Source: Ptiloglossa arizonensis
Lineage: Eukaryota > Arthropoda > Insecta > Hymenoptera > Colletidae
Reading direction: 5' to 3'
Assembly (NCBI RefSeq): GCF_051014685.1
Contig: NW_027478870.1
Location: 124,001 to 188,000 of the forward strand
DNA length: 64,000 nt
Notes under the pieces: generated by a model
The model's database searches: none
Told to the model about the DNA's origin: nothing
Seen by the model: the letters and a program-made list of their open reading frames with translations, nothing else
Shown here: positions 13,092 through 28,111 of the stretch, piece after piece
Layout: every line of letters begins with the position of its first letter
Numbering within the stretch: position 1 is the stretch's first letter
Translations under genes and position numbers: made by a program

Positions 13092-14732
13092 GTTGTACGT
13101 TATACGTTCTACATTATACGTTAGACGTTATACGTTATACGTTATACGTTATACGTTATACGTTATACGTTCTACGTTATACGTTTTACGTTATACGTTA
13201 TACGTTATACGTTATACGTTGTACGTTATACGTTATGCGTTCTACGTTCTACGTTATTCGTTATACGTTCTACGTTATACGTTATACGTTATACGTTATA
13301 CGTTATACGTCATACGTTATACGTTATACGTTATACGTTATACGTTATACGTTATACGTTATACGTTATACGTTATACGTTATACGTTATACGTTATACG
13401 TTATACGTTATACGTTATACGTTATACGTTATACGTTATACGTTATACGTTATACGTTATACGTTATACGTTATACGTTATACGTTATACGTTATACGTT
13501 ATACGTTATACGTTATACGTTATACGTTATACGTTATACGTTATACGTTTTACGTTATACGTTATACGTTATACGTCATACGTTATACGTTATGCGTTAT
13601 ACGTTTTACGATATACGTTATACGTTATACGTTATACGTTATACGTTATAAGTTATACGTTACACGTGATACGTTATTCGTTATACGTTATACGTTATAC
13701 GTTATACGTTATACGTTATACGTTATACGTTATACGTTATCCGTTATACGTTATACGTTATACGTTACACGTTATACGTTATACGTTATACGTTTTACGT
13801 TATACGTTACATGTTATACGTTATACGTTACACGTTATACGTTGTACGTTATACGTTCTACATTATACGTTAGACGTTATACGTTATACGTTATACGTTA
13901 TACGTTATACGTTATACGTTCTACGTTATACGTTTTACGTTATACGTTATACGTTATACGTTATACGTTATACGTTATACGTTGTACGTTATACGTTATG
14001 CGTTCTACGTTCTACGTTATTCGTTATACGTTCTACGTTATACGTTATACGTTATACGTTATACGTTATACGTCATACGTTATACGTTATACGTTATACG
14101 TTATACGTTATACGTTATACGTTATACGTTATACGTTATACGTTATACGTTATACGTTATACGTTATACGTTATACGTTATACGTTATACGTTATACGTT
14201 ATACGTTATACGTTATACGTTATACGTTATACGTTATACGTTATACGTTATACGTTATACGTTATACGTTATACGTTATACGTTATACGTTATACGTTGT
14301 ACGTTATACGTTCTACATTATACGTTAGACGTTATACGTTATACGTTATACGTTATACGTTATACGTTATACGTTCTACGTTATACGTTTTACGTTATAC
14401 GTTATACGTTATACGTTATACGTTGTACGTTATACGTTATGCGTTCTACGTTCTACGTTATTCGTTATACGTTCTACGTTATACGTTATACGTTATACGT
14501 TATACGTTATACGTCATACGTTATACGTTATACGTTATACGTTATACGTTATACGTTATACGTTATACGTTATACGTTATACGTTATACGTTATACGTTA
14601 TACGTTATACGTTATACGTTATACGTTATACGTTATACGTTATACGTTATACGTTATACGTTATACGTTATACGTTATACGTTATACGTTATACGTTATA
14701 CGTTATACGTTATACGTTATACGTTATACGTT
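13092..14732 (+). repeat. Local tandem HORs of about 455 and 749 bp
   Basis: The marker run GTTGTAC, consensus, GTTCTAC, ATTATAC, then T5G starts at 13,092, 13,841 and 14,296, giving spacings of 749 and 455 bp (107 and 65 units). Isolated T3C units at 13,309, 14,072 and 14,513 follow each copy. A lone A4T unit at 13,547 and 14,730 (1,183 bp, 169 units apart) marks the right ends. Confidence 0.85.
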
Positions 14733-15030
14733 TTACGTTATACGTTATACGTTATACGTCATACGTTATACGTTATGCGTTATACGTTTTACGATATACG
14801 TTATACGTTATACGTTATACGTTATACGTTATAAGTTATACGTTACACGTGATACGTTATTCGTTATACGTTATACGTTATACGTTATACGTTATACGTT
14901 ATACGTTATACGTTATACGTTATACGTTATACGTTATACGTTATACGTTATACGTTATACGTTATACGTTATACGTTATACGTTATACGTTATACGTTAT
15001 ACGTTATACGTTATACGTTATACGTTATAC

Positions 15031-15142
15031 GTTAAACGTTATACGTTATAGGATATACGTTATGCGTTGCAGGATATACGTTATACGTTATACGTTATAG
15101 ATCATACCTTATACGTGATACGTCATACGTTATATGTTATAC
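15031..15142 (+). repeat. Type I block, copy 9
   Basis: 2,247 bp (321 units) after copy 8. Its right arm is unusual: it carries GTAATAC (T3A) and GTTCCAC units near 15,303-15,324, seen in no other domain I arm. Confidence 0.92.
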
Positions 15143-15849
15143 GTTATACGTTATACGTTATACGTTATACGTTATACGTTATACGTTATACGTCATAGGT
15201 TATACGTTATACGTTATGCGTTATACGTTCTACGTTATTCGTTATACGTTATACGTTATACGTTATACGTTATACGTTATACGTTATACGTTATCCGTTA
15301 TACGTAATACGTTATACGTTCCACGTTATACGTTATACGTTATACGTTTTACGTTATACGTTGTACGTTATACGTTATGCGTTATACGTTCTACGTTATT
15401 CGTTATACGTTCTACGTTATACGTTATACGTTATACGTTATACGTTATACGTTATACGTTATACGTTATACGTTATACGTTATACGTTATACGTTATACG
15501 TTATACGTTATGCGTTATACGTTTTACGATATACGTTATACGTTATACGTTATACGTTATACGTTATAAGTTATACGTTACACGTTATACGTTACACGTT
15601 ACACGTTATACGTTACACGTTATACGTTATACGTTATACGTTATACGTTATACGTTATACGTTATACGTTATACGTTATACGTTATACGTTATACGTTAT
15701 ACGTTATACGTTATACGTTATACGTTATACGTTATACGTTATACGTTATACGTTATACGTTATACGTTATACGTTATACGTTATACGTTATACGCTATAC
15801 GTTATACGTTATACGTTACACGTTATACGTTATACGTTATACGTTATAC

Positions 15850-17200
15850 GTTAAACGTTATACGTTATAGGATATACGTTATGCGTTGCAGGATATACGT
15901 TATACGTTATACGTTATAGATCATACCTTATACGTGATACGTCATACGTTATATGTTATACGTTATACGTTATACGTTATACGTTATACGTTATACGTTA
16001 TACGTTATACGTTATACGTCATAGGTTATACGTTATACGTTATGCGTTATACGTTCTACGTTATTCGTTATACGTTATACGTTATACGTTATACGTTATA
16101 CGTTATACGTTATACGTTATCCGTTATACGTTATACGTTATACGTTACACGTTATACGTTATACGTTATACGTTTTACGTTATACGTTACATGTTATACG
16201 TTATACGTTACACGTTATACGTTGTACGTTATACGTTCTACATTATACGTTAGACGTTATACGTTATACGTTATACGTTATACGTTATACGTTATACGTT
16301 ATACGTTCTACGTTATACGTTTTACGTTATACGTTATACGTTATACGTTATACGTTGTACGTTATACGTTATGCGTTCTACGTTCTACGTTATTCGTTAT
16401 ACGTTCTACGTTATACGTTATACGTTATACGTTATACGTTATACGTTATACGTTATACGTTATACGTTATACGTTATACGTTATACGTTATACGTTATAC
16501 GTTATACGTTATACGTTATACGTTATACGTTATACGTTATACGTTATACGTTATACGTTATACGTTATACGTTATACGTTATACGTTATACGTTATACGT
16601 TATACGTTATACGTTATACGTTATACGTTATACGTTCTACGTTATACGTTTTACGTTATACGTTATACGTTATACGTTATACGTTGTACGTTATACGTTA
16701 TGCGTTATGCGTTCTACGTTATTCGTTATACGTTCTACGTTATACGTTATACGTTATACGTTATACGTTATACGTTATACGTTATACGTTATACGTTATA
16801 CGTTATACGTTATACGCTATACGTTATACGTTATACGTTATACGTTATGCGTTAGACGTTATACGTTATACGTTATACGTTATACGTTATACGTTATACG
16901 TTATACGTTCTACGTTATGCGTTAGACGTTATACGTTATACGTTGTACGTTATACGTTATACGTTATACGTTATACGTCATACGTTATATGTTATACGTT
17001 ATACGTTATACGTTATACGTTATACGCTTTACGTTATACGTTACATGTTATACGTTATACGTTACACGTTATACGTTATACGTTATACGTTTTACGTTAT
17101 ACGTTATACGTTATACATTATACGTTGTACGTTATACGTTATACGTTATACGTTATACGTTATACGTTATACGTTATACGTTATACGTTATACGTTATAC
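15850..17200 (+). repeat. Domain I HOR unit, tandem copy A (1,351 bp), with type I block copy 10
   Basis: Runs from type I block 10 (15,850-15,961) to the start of block 11. The marker order agrees with the next HOR unit, including a late cluster with T2C units (GCTATAC or GCTTTAC-like) near 16,817 and 17,025. 193 units. Confidence 0.87.
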
Positions 17201-18579
17201 GTTAAACGTTATACGTTATAGGATATACGTTATGCGTTGCAGGATATACGTTATACGTTATACGTTATAGATCATACCTTATACGTGATACGTCATACGT
17301 TATATGTTATACGTTATACGTTATACGTTATACGTTATACGTTATACGTTATACGTTATACGTCATAGGTTATACGTTATACGTTATGCGTTATACGTTC
17401 TACGTTATTCGTTATACGTTATACGTTATACGTTATACGTTATACGTTATACGTTATACGTTATGCGTTATACGTTCTACGTTATTCGTTATACGTTATA
17501 CGTTATACGTTATACGTTATACGTTATACGTTATACGTTATCCGTTATACGTTATACGTTATACGTTACACGTTATACGTTATACGTTATACGTTTTACG
17601 TTATACGTTACATGTTATACGTTATACGTTACACGTTATACGTTGTACGTTATACGTTCTACATTATACGTTAGACGTTATACGTTATACGTTATACGTT
17701 ATACGTTATACGTTATACGTTCTACGTTATACGTTTTACGTTATACGTTATACGTTATACGTTATACGTTGTACGTTATACGTTATGCGTTCTACGTTCT
17801 ACGTTATTCGTTATACGTTCTACGTTATACGTTATACGTTATACGTTATACGTTATACGTTATACGTTATACGTTATACGTTATACGTTATACGTTATAC
17901 GTTATACGTTATACGTTATACGTTATACGTTATACGTTATACGTTATACGTTATACGTTATACGTTATACGTTATACGTTATACGTTATACGTTATACGT
18001 TATACGTTATACGTTATACGTTATATGTTCTACGTTATACGTTTTACGTTATACGTTATACGTTATACGTTATACGTTGTACGTTATACGTTATGCGTTA
18101 TACGTTCTACGTTATTCGTTATACGTTCTACGTTATACGTTATACGTTATACGTTATACGTTATACGTTATACGTTATACGTTATACGTTATACGTTATA
18201 CGTTATACGTTATACGTTATACGTTATGCGTTAGACGTTATACGTTATACGTTATACGTTATACGTTATACGTTATACGTTATACGTTCTACGTTATGCG
18301 TTAGACGTTATACGTTATACGTTATACGTTATACGTTATACGTTATACGTTATACGTCATACGTTATATGTTATACGTTATACGTTATACGTTATACGTT
18401 ATACGCTTTACGTTATACGTTACATGTTATACGTTATACGTTACACGTTATACGTTATACGTTATACGTTTTACGTTATACGTTATACGTTATACATTAT
18501 ACGTTGTACGTTATACGTTATACGTTATACGTTATACGTTATACGTTATACGTTATACGTTATACGTTATACGTTATAC
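17201..18579 (+). repeat. Domain I HOR unit, tandem copy B (1,379 bp), with type I block copy 11
   Basis: Runs from type I block 11 (17,201-17,312) to block 12 and is 197 units long. It differs from copy A by small in-register unit gains and losses and by an extra A6G/A4C/A6T cluster near 17,464. Confidence 0.87.
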
Positions 18580-18691
18580 GTTAAACGTTATACGTTATAG
18601 GATATACGTTATGCGTTGCAGGATATACGTTATACGTTATACGTTATAGATCATACCTTATACGTGATACGTCATACGTTATATGTTATAC
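18580..18691 (+). repeat. Type I block, copy 12 (last)
   Basis: 1,379 bp after copy 11. No further full type I block, with the ATCATAC unit, is found to the right. It marks the right edge of domain I. Confidence 0.92.
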
Positions 18692-20091
18692 GTTATACGT
18701 TATATGTTATACGTTATACGTTATACGTTATACGTTATACGTCATAGGTTATACGTTATACGTTATGCGTTATACGTTCTACGTTATTCGTTATACGTTA
18801 TACGTTATACGTTATACGTTATACGTTATACGTTATACGTTATACGTTATCCGTTATACGTTATACGTTATACGTTACACGTTATACGTTATACGTTATA
18901 CGTTTTACGTTATACGTTACATGTTATACGTTATACGTTACACGTTATACGTTGTACGTTATACGTTCTACATTATACGTTAGACGTTATACGTTATACG
19001 TTATACGTTATACGTTATACGTTATACGTTCTACGTTCTACGTTATACGTTTTACGATATACGTTATACGTTATACGTTATACGTTGTACGTTATACGTT
19101 ATGCGTTATACGTTCTACGTTATTCGTTATACGTTCTACGTTATACGTTATACGTTATACGTTATACGTTATACGTTATACGTTATACGTTATACGTTAT
19201 ACGTTATACGTTATACGTTATACGTTATACGTTATACGTTATACGTTATACGTTATACGTTATACGTTATACGTTATACGTTATACGTTATACGTTATAC
19301 GTTATACGTTATACGTTATACGTTATACGTTATACGTTATACGTTATACGTTATACGTTATACGTTATACGTTATACGTTATACGATATACGTTATACGT
19401 TATACGTTATACGTTGTACGTTATATGTTATGCGTTATACGTTCTACGTCAGTCGTTATACGTTATACGTTATTCGTTATACGCTATACGTTATACGTTA
19501 TACGTTATACGTTATACGTTATACGTTATACGTTATACGTTATACGTTATACGTTATACGTTATACGTTATACGTTATACGTTATACGTTATACGTTATG
19601 CGTTAGAATTTATACGTTATACGTTATACGTTATACGTTATACGTTATACGCTATACGTTATACGTTATACGTTATACGTCATACGTTATATGTTATACG
19701 TTATACGTTATACGTTATACGTTATACGTTAGACGTTATACGTTATACATTATACGTTATACGTTATACGTTCTACGTTATACGTTATACGTTATACGTT
19801 ATACGTTATATGTTATACGTTATACGTTATACGTTATACGTTATACGTTAGACGTTATACGTTATACATTATACGTTATACGTTATACGTTCTACGTTAT
19901 ACGTTTCACGTTATACGTTATACGTTATACGTTATACGTTATACGTTATACGTCATACGTTATATGTTATACGTTATACGTTATACGTTATACGTTATAC
20001 GTTAGACGTTATACGTTATACATTATACGTTATACGTTATACGTTCTACGTTATACGTTTCACGTTATACGTTATACGTTATACGTTATAC
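18692..20091 (+). repeat. Transition zone between domain I and the type II domain
   Basis: Starts with the usual domain I arm (to about 19,139), then a pure tract of 35 units at 19,140-19,384. Next is a cluster with T2A, A4G, C7T and a GTCAGTC unit near 19,385-19,455, and then repeated modules with T5G, G1A, A4C and GTTTCAC units. These last modules are the type II HOR arm, so the switch of HOR family lies between about 19.4 and 19.7 kb. Confidence 0.8.
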
Positions 20092-20140
20092 GTTATAGGT
20101 CATACCTTATACGTGATACGTCATACGTTATATGTTATAC
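20092..20140 (+). repeat. Type II block, first canonical copy (7 units, 49 bp)
   Basis: Unit order: C7G, T3C, G1C, T3G, T3C, C7T, consensus. It equals units 10-16 of the type I block except that unit 11 keeps G1. This 49-bp core, with minor variants, recurs throughout 20-64 kb and is the most widespread diverged element of the array. Confidence 0.92.
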
Positions 20141-22484
20141 GTTATACGTTATACGTTATACGTTATACGTTATACGTTATGCGTTAGAATTTATACGTTA
20201 TACGTTATACGTTATACGTTATACGTTATAGGTTATACGTTCTACGTTAGTCGTTATACGTTATACGTTATACATTATACGTTATACGTTATACGTTATA
20301 CGTTATACGTTATACGTTATACGTTATACGTTATACGTTATAGGTTATACGTTCTACGTTAGTCGTTATACGTTATACGTTATACGTTATACATTATACG
20401 TTATACGTTATACGTTATACGTTATACGTTATACGTTATACGTTATACGTTATACGTTATACGTTATACGTTATACGTTATACGTTATACGTTATACGTC
20501 ATACGTTATATGTTACACGTTATACGTTATACGTTATACGTTATACGTTAGACGTTATACGTTATACATTATACGTTATACGTTATACGTTCTACGTTAT
20601 ACGTTTCACGTTATACGTTATACGTTATACGTTATACGTTATAGGTCATACCTTATACGTGATACGTCATACGTTATATGTTATACGTTATACGTTATAC
20701 GTTATACGTTATACGTTATACGTTATGCGTTAGAATTTATACGTTATACGTTATACGTTATACGTTATACGTTATAGGTTATACGTTCTACGTTAGTCGT
20801 TATACGTTATACGTTATACATTATACGTTATACGTTATACGTTATACGTTATACGTTATACGTTATACGTTATACGCTATACGTTATACGTTATACGTTA
20901 TACGTTATACGTTATACGTTATACGTTATACGTCATACGTTATATGTTATACGTTATACGTTATACGTTATACGTTATACGTTAGACGTTATACGTTATA
21001 CATTATACGTTATACGTTATACGTTCTACGTTATACGTTTCACGTTATACGTTATACGTTATACGTTATAGGTCATACCTTATACGTGATACGTCATACG
21101 TTATATGTTATACGTTACACGTTATACGTTATGCGTTATACGTTATACGTTATACGTTAAACGTTATACGTTATACGTTATACGTTATACGTTATACGTT
21201 ATACGTTATAAGTTATACGTTATACGTTATACGTTATACGTTATACGTTATACGTTATACGTTATACGTTATACGTTATACGTTATACGTTATACGTTAT
21301 ACGTTATACGTTATACGTTATACGTTATACGTTATACGTTATACGTTATACGTCATACGTTATATGTTATACGTTATACGTTATACGTTATACGTTATAC
21401 GTTAGACGTTATACGTTATACATTATACGTTATACGTTATACGTTCTACGTTATACGTTTCACGTTATACGTTATACGTTATACGTTATACGTTATAGGT
21501 CATACCTTATACGTGATACGTCATACGTTATATGTTATACGTTATACGTTATACGTTATGCGTTATACGTTATACGTTATACGTTAAACGTTATACGTTA
21601 TACGTTATACATTATACGTTATACGTTATACGTTATACGTTATACGTTATACGTTATACGTTATACGTTATACGTTATACGTTATACGTTATACGTTATA
21701 CGTTATACGTTATACGTCATACGTTATATGTTGTACGTTATACGTTATACGTTATACGTTATACGTTAGACGTTATACGTTATACATTATACGTTATACG
21801 TTATACGTTCTACGTTATACGTTTCACGTTATACGTTATACGTTATACGTTATAGGTCATACCTTATAGGCGATACGTCATACGTTATATGTTATACGTT
21901 ATACGTTATACGTTATGCGTTATACGTTATACGTTATACGTTAAACGTTATACGTTATACGTTATACGTTATACGTTATACGTTATACGTTATACGTTAT
22001 ACGTTGTACGTTATACGTTATACGTTATACGTTATACGTTATACGTTATACGTTATACGTTATACGTTATACGTTATACGTTATACGTTATGCGTTAGAA
22101 TTTATACGTTATACGTTATACGTTATACGTTATACGTTATAGGTTATACGTTCTACGTTAGTCGTTATACGTTATACGTTATACATTATACGTTATACGT
22201 TATACGTTATACGTTATACGTTATACGTTATACGTTATACGCTATACGTTATACGTTATACGTTATACGTTATACGTTATACGTTATACGTTATACGTCA
22301 TACGTTATATGTTATACGTTATACGTTATACGTTATACGTTATACGTTAGACGTTATACGTTATACATTATACGTTATACGTTATACGTTCTACGTTATA
22401 CGTTTCACGTTATACGTTATACGTTATACGTTATAGGTCATACCTTATACGTGATACGTCATACGTTATATGTTATACGTTATA
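20098..22484 (+). repeat. Short-period type II HOR array
   Basis: Type II cores (at the GG of the C7G/T3C junction) lie at 20,098, 20,644, 21,071, 21,498, 21,855 and 22,436. Spacings are 546, 427, 427, 357 and 581 bp (78, 61, 61, 51 and 83 units). Each HOR carries a T3C-C7T pair, a T5G unit, a G1A unit and an A4C-consensus-GTTTCAC trio in the same order. The copy at 21,855 has a private change in the T3G unit (GCGATAC). Confidence 0.88.
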
Positions 22485-22628
22485 CGTTATACGTTATGCG
22501 TTATACGTTATACGTTATACGTTAAACGTTATACGTTATACGTTATACGTTATACGTTATACGTTATACGTTATACGTTATAAGTTATACGTTATACGTT
22601 ATACGTTATACGTTATACGTTATACGTT

Positions 22629-22780
22629 ATACGTTATAGGATATACGTTATGCGTTGCAGGATATACGTTATACGTTATACGTTATAGGTCATACCTTAT
22701 ACGTGATACGTCATACGTTATACGTTCTACGTTATACGTTTCACGTTATACGTTATACGTTATACGTTATACGTTATACG
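22629..22780 (+). repeat. Hybrid type I/type II block
   Basis: Left half has the type I order (C7G, T2A, A6G, GTTGCAG, T2A). The right half has the type II GTCATAC unit at the position where type I has ATCATAC. It is followed by the A4C and GTTTCAC arm. The same hybrid occurs at about 25,550, 25,880, 29,190, 29,510, 39,690, 41,905 and 47,397. It is the probable intermediate or recombinant form. Confidence 0.85.
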
Positions 22781-24732
22781 TTATGCGTTATGCGTTAGAC
22801 ATTACACGTTATACGTTATACGTTATACGTTATACGTTATACGTTCTACGTTATACATTTTACGTTATACGTTCTACGTTATACGTTTTACGTTATACGT
22901 TATACGTTATACGTTGTACGTTATACGTTGTACGTTATACGTTATGCGTTATACGTTCTTCGTTAGTCGTTATACGTTATACGTTATACGTTATACGTTA
23001 TACGTTATTCGTTATACGTAATACGTTATACGTTATACGTTATACGTTATACGTTATACGTTATACGTTATACGTTATACGTTATACGTTATACGTTATA
23101 CGTTATACGTTATACGTTATACGTTATACGTTATACGTTATACGTTATACGATATACGTTATACGTTATACGTTATACGTTATACGTTATACGTTATACG
23201 TTATACGTTATACGTTATACGTTATACGTTATACGTTACAGGATATACGTTATACGTTATACGTTATAGGTCATACCTTATACGTGACACGTCATACGTT
23301 ATATGTTATACGTTATACGTTATACGTTATACGTTATACGGTAGACGTTATACGTTATACGTTAGACGTTATACGTTATACGTTATACGTTCTACGTTCT
23401 ACGTTTTACGTTTTACGTTATACGTTATACGTTATACATTATACGTTGTACGTTATACGTTATACGTTATACGTTATACGTTATACGTTATACGTTATAC
23501 GTTATACGTCATACGTTATACGTTATACGTTATACGTTATACGTTATACGTTATACGTTATACGTTATACGTTATACGTTATACGTTATACGTTATACGT
23601 TATACGTTATACGTTATACGTTATACGTTATACGTTATACGTTATACGTTATGCGTTATACGTTTTACGATATACGTTATACGTTATACGTTATACGTTA
23701 TACGTTATAAGTTATACGTTATACGTTATACGTTATACGTTATACGTTATACGTTATACGTTATACGTTATACGTTATACGTTATACGTTATACGTTATA
23801 CGTTATACGTTATACGTTATACGTTATACGTTATACGTTAGACGTTATACGTTATACGTTATACGTTATACGTTGTACGTTATACGTTCTACGTTATACG
23901 TTTTCCGTTATACGTTCTACGTTATACGTTTTACGTTATACGTTATACGTTATACGTTGTACGTTATACGTTGTACGTTATACGTTATGCGTTATACGTT
24001 CTTCGTTAGTCGTTATACGTTATACGTTATACGTTATACGTTATACGTTATACGTTATACGTTATACGTTATACGTTATACGTTATACGTTATACGTTAT
24101 ACGTTATACGTTATACGTTATACGTTATACGTTTTACGATATACGTTATACGTTATACGTTATACGTTATACGTTATACGTTATACGTTATACGTTATAC
24201 GTTATACGTTATACGTTATACGTTATGCGTTATACGTTTTACGATATACGTTATACGTTATACGTTATACGTTATACGTTACAAGTTATACGTTATACGT
24301 TATACGTTATACGTTATACGTTATACGTTATACGTTATACGTTATACGTTATACGTTATACGTTATACGTTATACGTTATACGTTATACGTTATATGTTA
24401 TACGTTGTACGTTATACGTTAGACGTTAATCGTTATACGTTATACGTTATACGTTGTACGTTATACGTTCTACGTTATACGTTTTACGTTATACGTTCTA
24501 CGTTATACGTTTTACGTTATACGTTATACGTTATACGTTGTACGTTATACGTTGTACGTTATACGTTATGCGTTATACGTACTTCGTTAGTCGTTATACG
24601 TTATACGTTATACGTTATACGTTATACGTTATACGTTATACGTTATACGTTATACGTTATACGTTATACGTTATACGTTATACGTTATACGTTATACGTT
24701 ATACGTTATACGTTATGCGTTAGAATTTATAC
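22781..24732 (+). repeat. HORs marked by the GTTCTTC-GTTAGTC pair
   Basis: The pair starts at 22,955 and 23,998. A derived form (GTACTTC) is at 24,579. Spacings are 1,043 and 581 bp (149 and 83 units). Each is preceded by A4C/A4T alternations and paired A4G units. The same pair returns at 34,909 and 37,597, 10-13 kb away and in register, so this HOR type is dispersed within the array. Confidence 0.87.
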
Positions 24733-25082
24733 GTTATACGTTATACGTTATACGTTATACGTTATACGTTATACGTTATACGTTATACGTTATACGTTAT
24801 ACGTTATACGTTATACGTTATACGTTATACGTTATACGTTATACGTTATACGTTATACGTTATACGTTATACGTTATACGTTATACGTTATACGTTATAC
24901 GTTATACGTTATACGTTATACGTTATACGTTATACGTTATACGTTATACGTTATACGTTATACGTTATACGTTATACGTTATACGTTATACGTTATACGT
25001 TATACGTTATACGTTATACGTTATACGTTATACGTTATACGTTATACGTTATACGTTATACGTTATACGTTATACGTTATAC
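24733..25082 (+). repeat. Homogeneous consensus tract, 50 units
   Basis: 350 bases of pure consensus between a GTTAGAA-TTTATAC marker and a type II block whose T3G unit is GAGATAC. Confidence 0.92.
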
Positions 25083-25530
25083 GTTATAGGTCATACCTTA
25101 TACGAGATACGTCATACGTTATATGTTATACGTTATACGTTATACGTTATACGTTATACGTTCTACGTTAGTCGTTATACGTTATACGTTATACGTTATA
25201 CGTTATACGTTATACGTTATACGTTATACGTTATACGTTATACGTTATACGTTATACGTTATACGTTATACGTTATACGTTATACGTTATACGTTATACG
25301 TTATACGTTATACGTTATACGTTATATGTTATACGTTATACGTTATACGTTATACGTTATACGTTATACGTTATACGTTATACGTTTTACGATATACGTT
25401 ATACGTTATACGTTATACGTTATACGTTATACGTTATACGTTATACGTTATACGTTATACGTTATGCGTTATACGTTTTACGATATACGTTATACGTTAT
25501 ACGTTATACGTTATACGTTATACGTTATAC

Positions 25531-25536
25531 GTAAAC
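25531..25536 (+). repeat. Register slip: 6-base unit GTAAAC
   Basis: A one-base-short unit at the position where hybrid and type I blocks have GTTAAAC, so it is best read as loss of one T from that unit. Unit phase changes from 2 to 1. Confidence 0.93.
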
Positions 25537-27531
25537 GTTATACGTTATAGGATATACGTTATGCGTTGCAGGATATACGTTATACGTTATACGTTATAGG
25601 TCATACCTTATACGTGATACGTCATACGTTATATGTTATACGTTATACGTTATACGTTATACGCTATACGTTAGACGTTATACGTTATACATTATACGTT
25701 ATACGTTATACCTTCTACGTTATACATATCACGTTATACGTTATACGTTATACGTTATACGTTATACGTTATGCGTTATACGTTAGACGTTATACGTTAT
25801 ACGTTATACGTTATACGTTATACGTTATACGTTATACGTTATACGTTATACGTTATACGTTATACGTTATACGTTATAGGATATACGTTATGCGTTGCAG
25901 GATATACGTTATACGTTATACGTTATAGGTCATACCTTATACGTGATACGTCATACGTTATATGTTATACGTTATACGTTATACGTTATACGCTATACGT
26001 TAGACGTTATACGTTATACATTATACGTTATACGTTATACGTTCTACGTTCTACGTTTCACGATATACGTTATACGTTATACGTTATACGTTATACGTTA
26101 TGCGTTATACGTTAGACGTTATACGTTATACGTTATACGTTATAAGTTATACGTTATACGTTATACGTTATACGTTATACGTTATACGTTATACGTTATA
26201 CGTTATACGTTATACGTTATACGTTATACGTTATACGTTATACGTTATACGTTATACGTTATACGTTATACGTTATACGTTATACGTTATACGTTATACG
26301 TTATACGTTATACGTTATACGTTATACGTTACAGGATATACGTTATACGTTATACGTTATAGGTCATACCTTATACGTGACACGTTATACGTTATATGTT
26401 ATACGTTATACGTTATACGTTATACGTTATACGTTATACGGTAGACGTTATACGTTATACGTTATACGTTATACGTTATACGTTATACGTCATACGTTAT
26501 ATGTTATACGTTATACGTTCTACGTTATACGTTTCACGTTATACGTTATACGTTATACGTTATAGGTCATACCTTATACGTGATTCGTAATACGTTATAT
26601 GTTATACGTTATACGTTATACGTTATGCGTTATACGTTATACGTTATACGTTAAACATTATACGTTATACGTTATACGTTATACGTTATACGTTATACGT
26701 TATACGTTATACGTTATACGTTATACGTTATACGTTATACGTTATACGTTATACGTTATACGTTATACGTTATACGTTATACGTTATACGTTATACGTTA
26801 TACGTTATACGTTATACGTTATACGTTATACGTTATACGTTATACGTTATACGCTACGCGTTATGCGTTATAGGATATACGTTAAGCGTTACAGGATATA
26901 CGTTATATGTTATACGTTATAGGTCATACCTTATACGTGATACGTCATACGTTATATGTTATACGTTATACGTTATACGTTATGCGTTATACGTTAGACG
27001 TTATACGTTATACGTTATACGTTATACTTTATACGTTATACGTTATACGTTATACGTTATACGTTATACGTTATACGTTATACGTTATACGTTATACGTT
27101 ATACCTTATACGTTATACGTTATACGTTATACGCTATGCGTTATGCGTTATAGGATATAGGTTATGCGTTACAGGATATACGTTATATGTTATACGTTAT
27201 AGGTCATACCTTATACGTGATACGTCATACGTTATATGTTATACGTTATACGTTATACGTTATGCGTTATACGTTAGACGTTAGACGTTATACGTTATAC
27301 GTTATACGTTATACGTTATACGTTATACGTTATACGTTATACGTTATACGTTATACGTTATACGTTATACGTTATACGTTATACGTTATACGTTATACGT
27401 TATACGTTATACGTTATACGTTATACGTTATACGTTATACGTTATACGCTATGCGTTATGCGTTATAGGATATACGTTATGCGTTATAGGATATACGTTA
27501 TACGTTATACGTTAAAGGTCATACCTTATAC

Positions 27532-28111
27532 GTGATACGTCATACGTTATATGTTATACGTTATACGTTATATGTTATACGTTATACGTTATACGTTATA
27601 CGTTATACGTTATACGTTATACGTTATCCGTTATACGTTATACGCTATACGTTACACGTTATACGTTATACGTTATACGTTTTACGTTATACGTTACATG
27701 TTATACGTTATACGTTACACGTTATACGTTGTACGTTATACGTTCTACGTTATACCTTAGACGTTATACGTTATACGTTATACGTCATAGGTTATACGTT
27801 ATACGTTATACGTTATACGTTATACGTTATACGTTATGCGTTATACGTTTTACGATATACGTTATACGTTATACGTTATACGTTATAAGTTATACGTTAT
27901 ATGTTATACGTTATACGTTATACGTTATACGTTATACGTTATACGTTACACGTTATACGTTTTACGTTATACTTTATACGTTAGACGTTATACGTTATAC
28001 GTTATACGTTATACGTTATACGTTATACGTTGTACGTTATACGCTATGCGTTATGCGTTATAGGATATACGTTATGCGTTATAGGATATACGTTATACGT
28101 TATACGTTATA
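27532..28111 (+). repeat. Dispersed cassette D, copy 1 (about 580 bp)
   Basis: Ordered run: T3C, C7T, C7T, A6C, T2C or consensus, T5C, A4T, GTTACAT, T5C, A4G, A4C, then CTTAGAC, T3C+C7G, the A6G-A4T-T2A trio, C7A, C7T, A4T, G1T and T5G. It ends before a type IV block. The CTTAGAC unit is diagnostic. Full copies occur here and at 30,688, 45,710, 54,670 and 61,341, with a partial copy at 36,659. Confidence 0.85.

Noticed and set aside
21105..22525. Repeated GTTAAAC units taken as further type I blocks
   Set aside because: Here GTTAAAC stands alone between consensus units, without the GTTGCAG and ATCATAC units that define the block.
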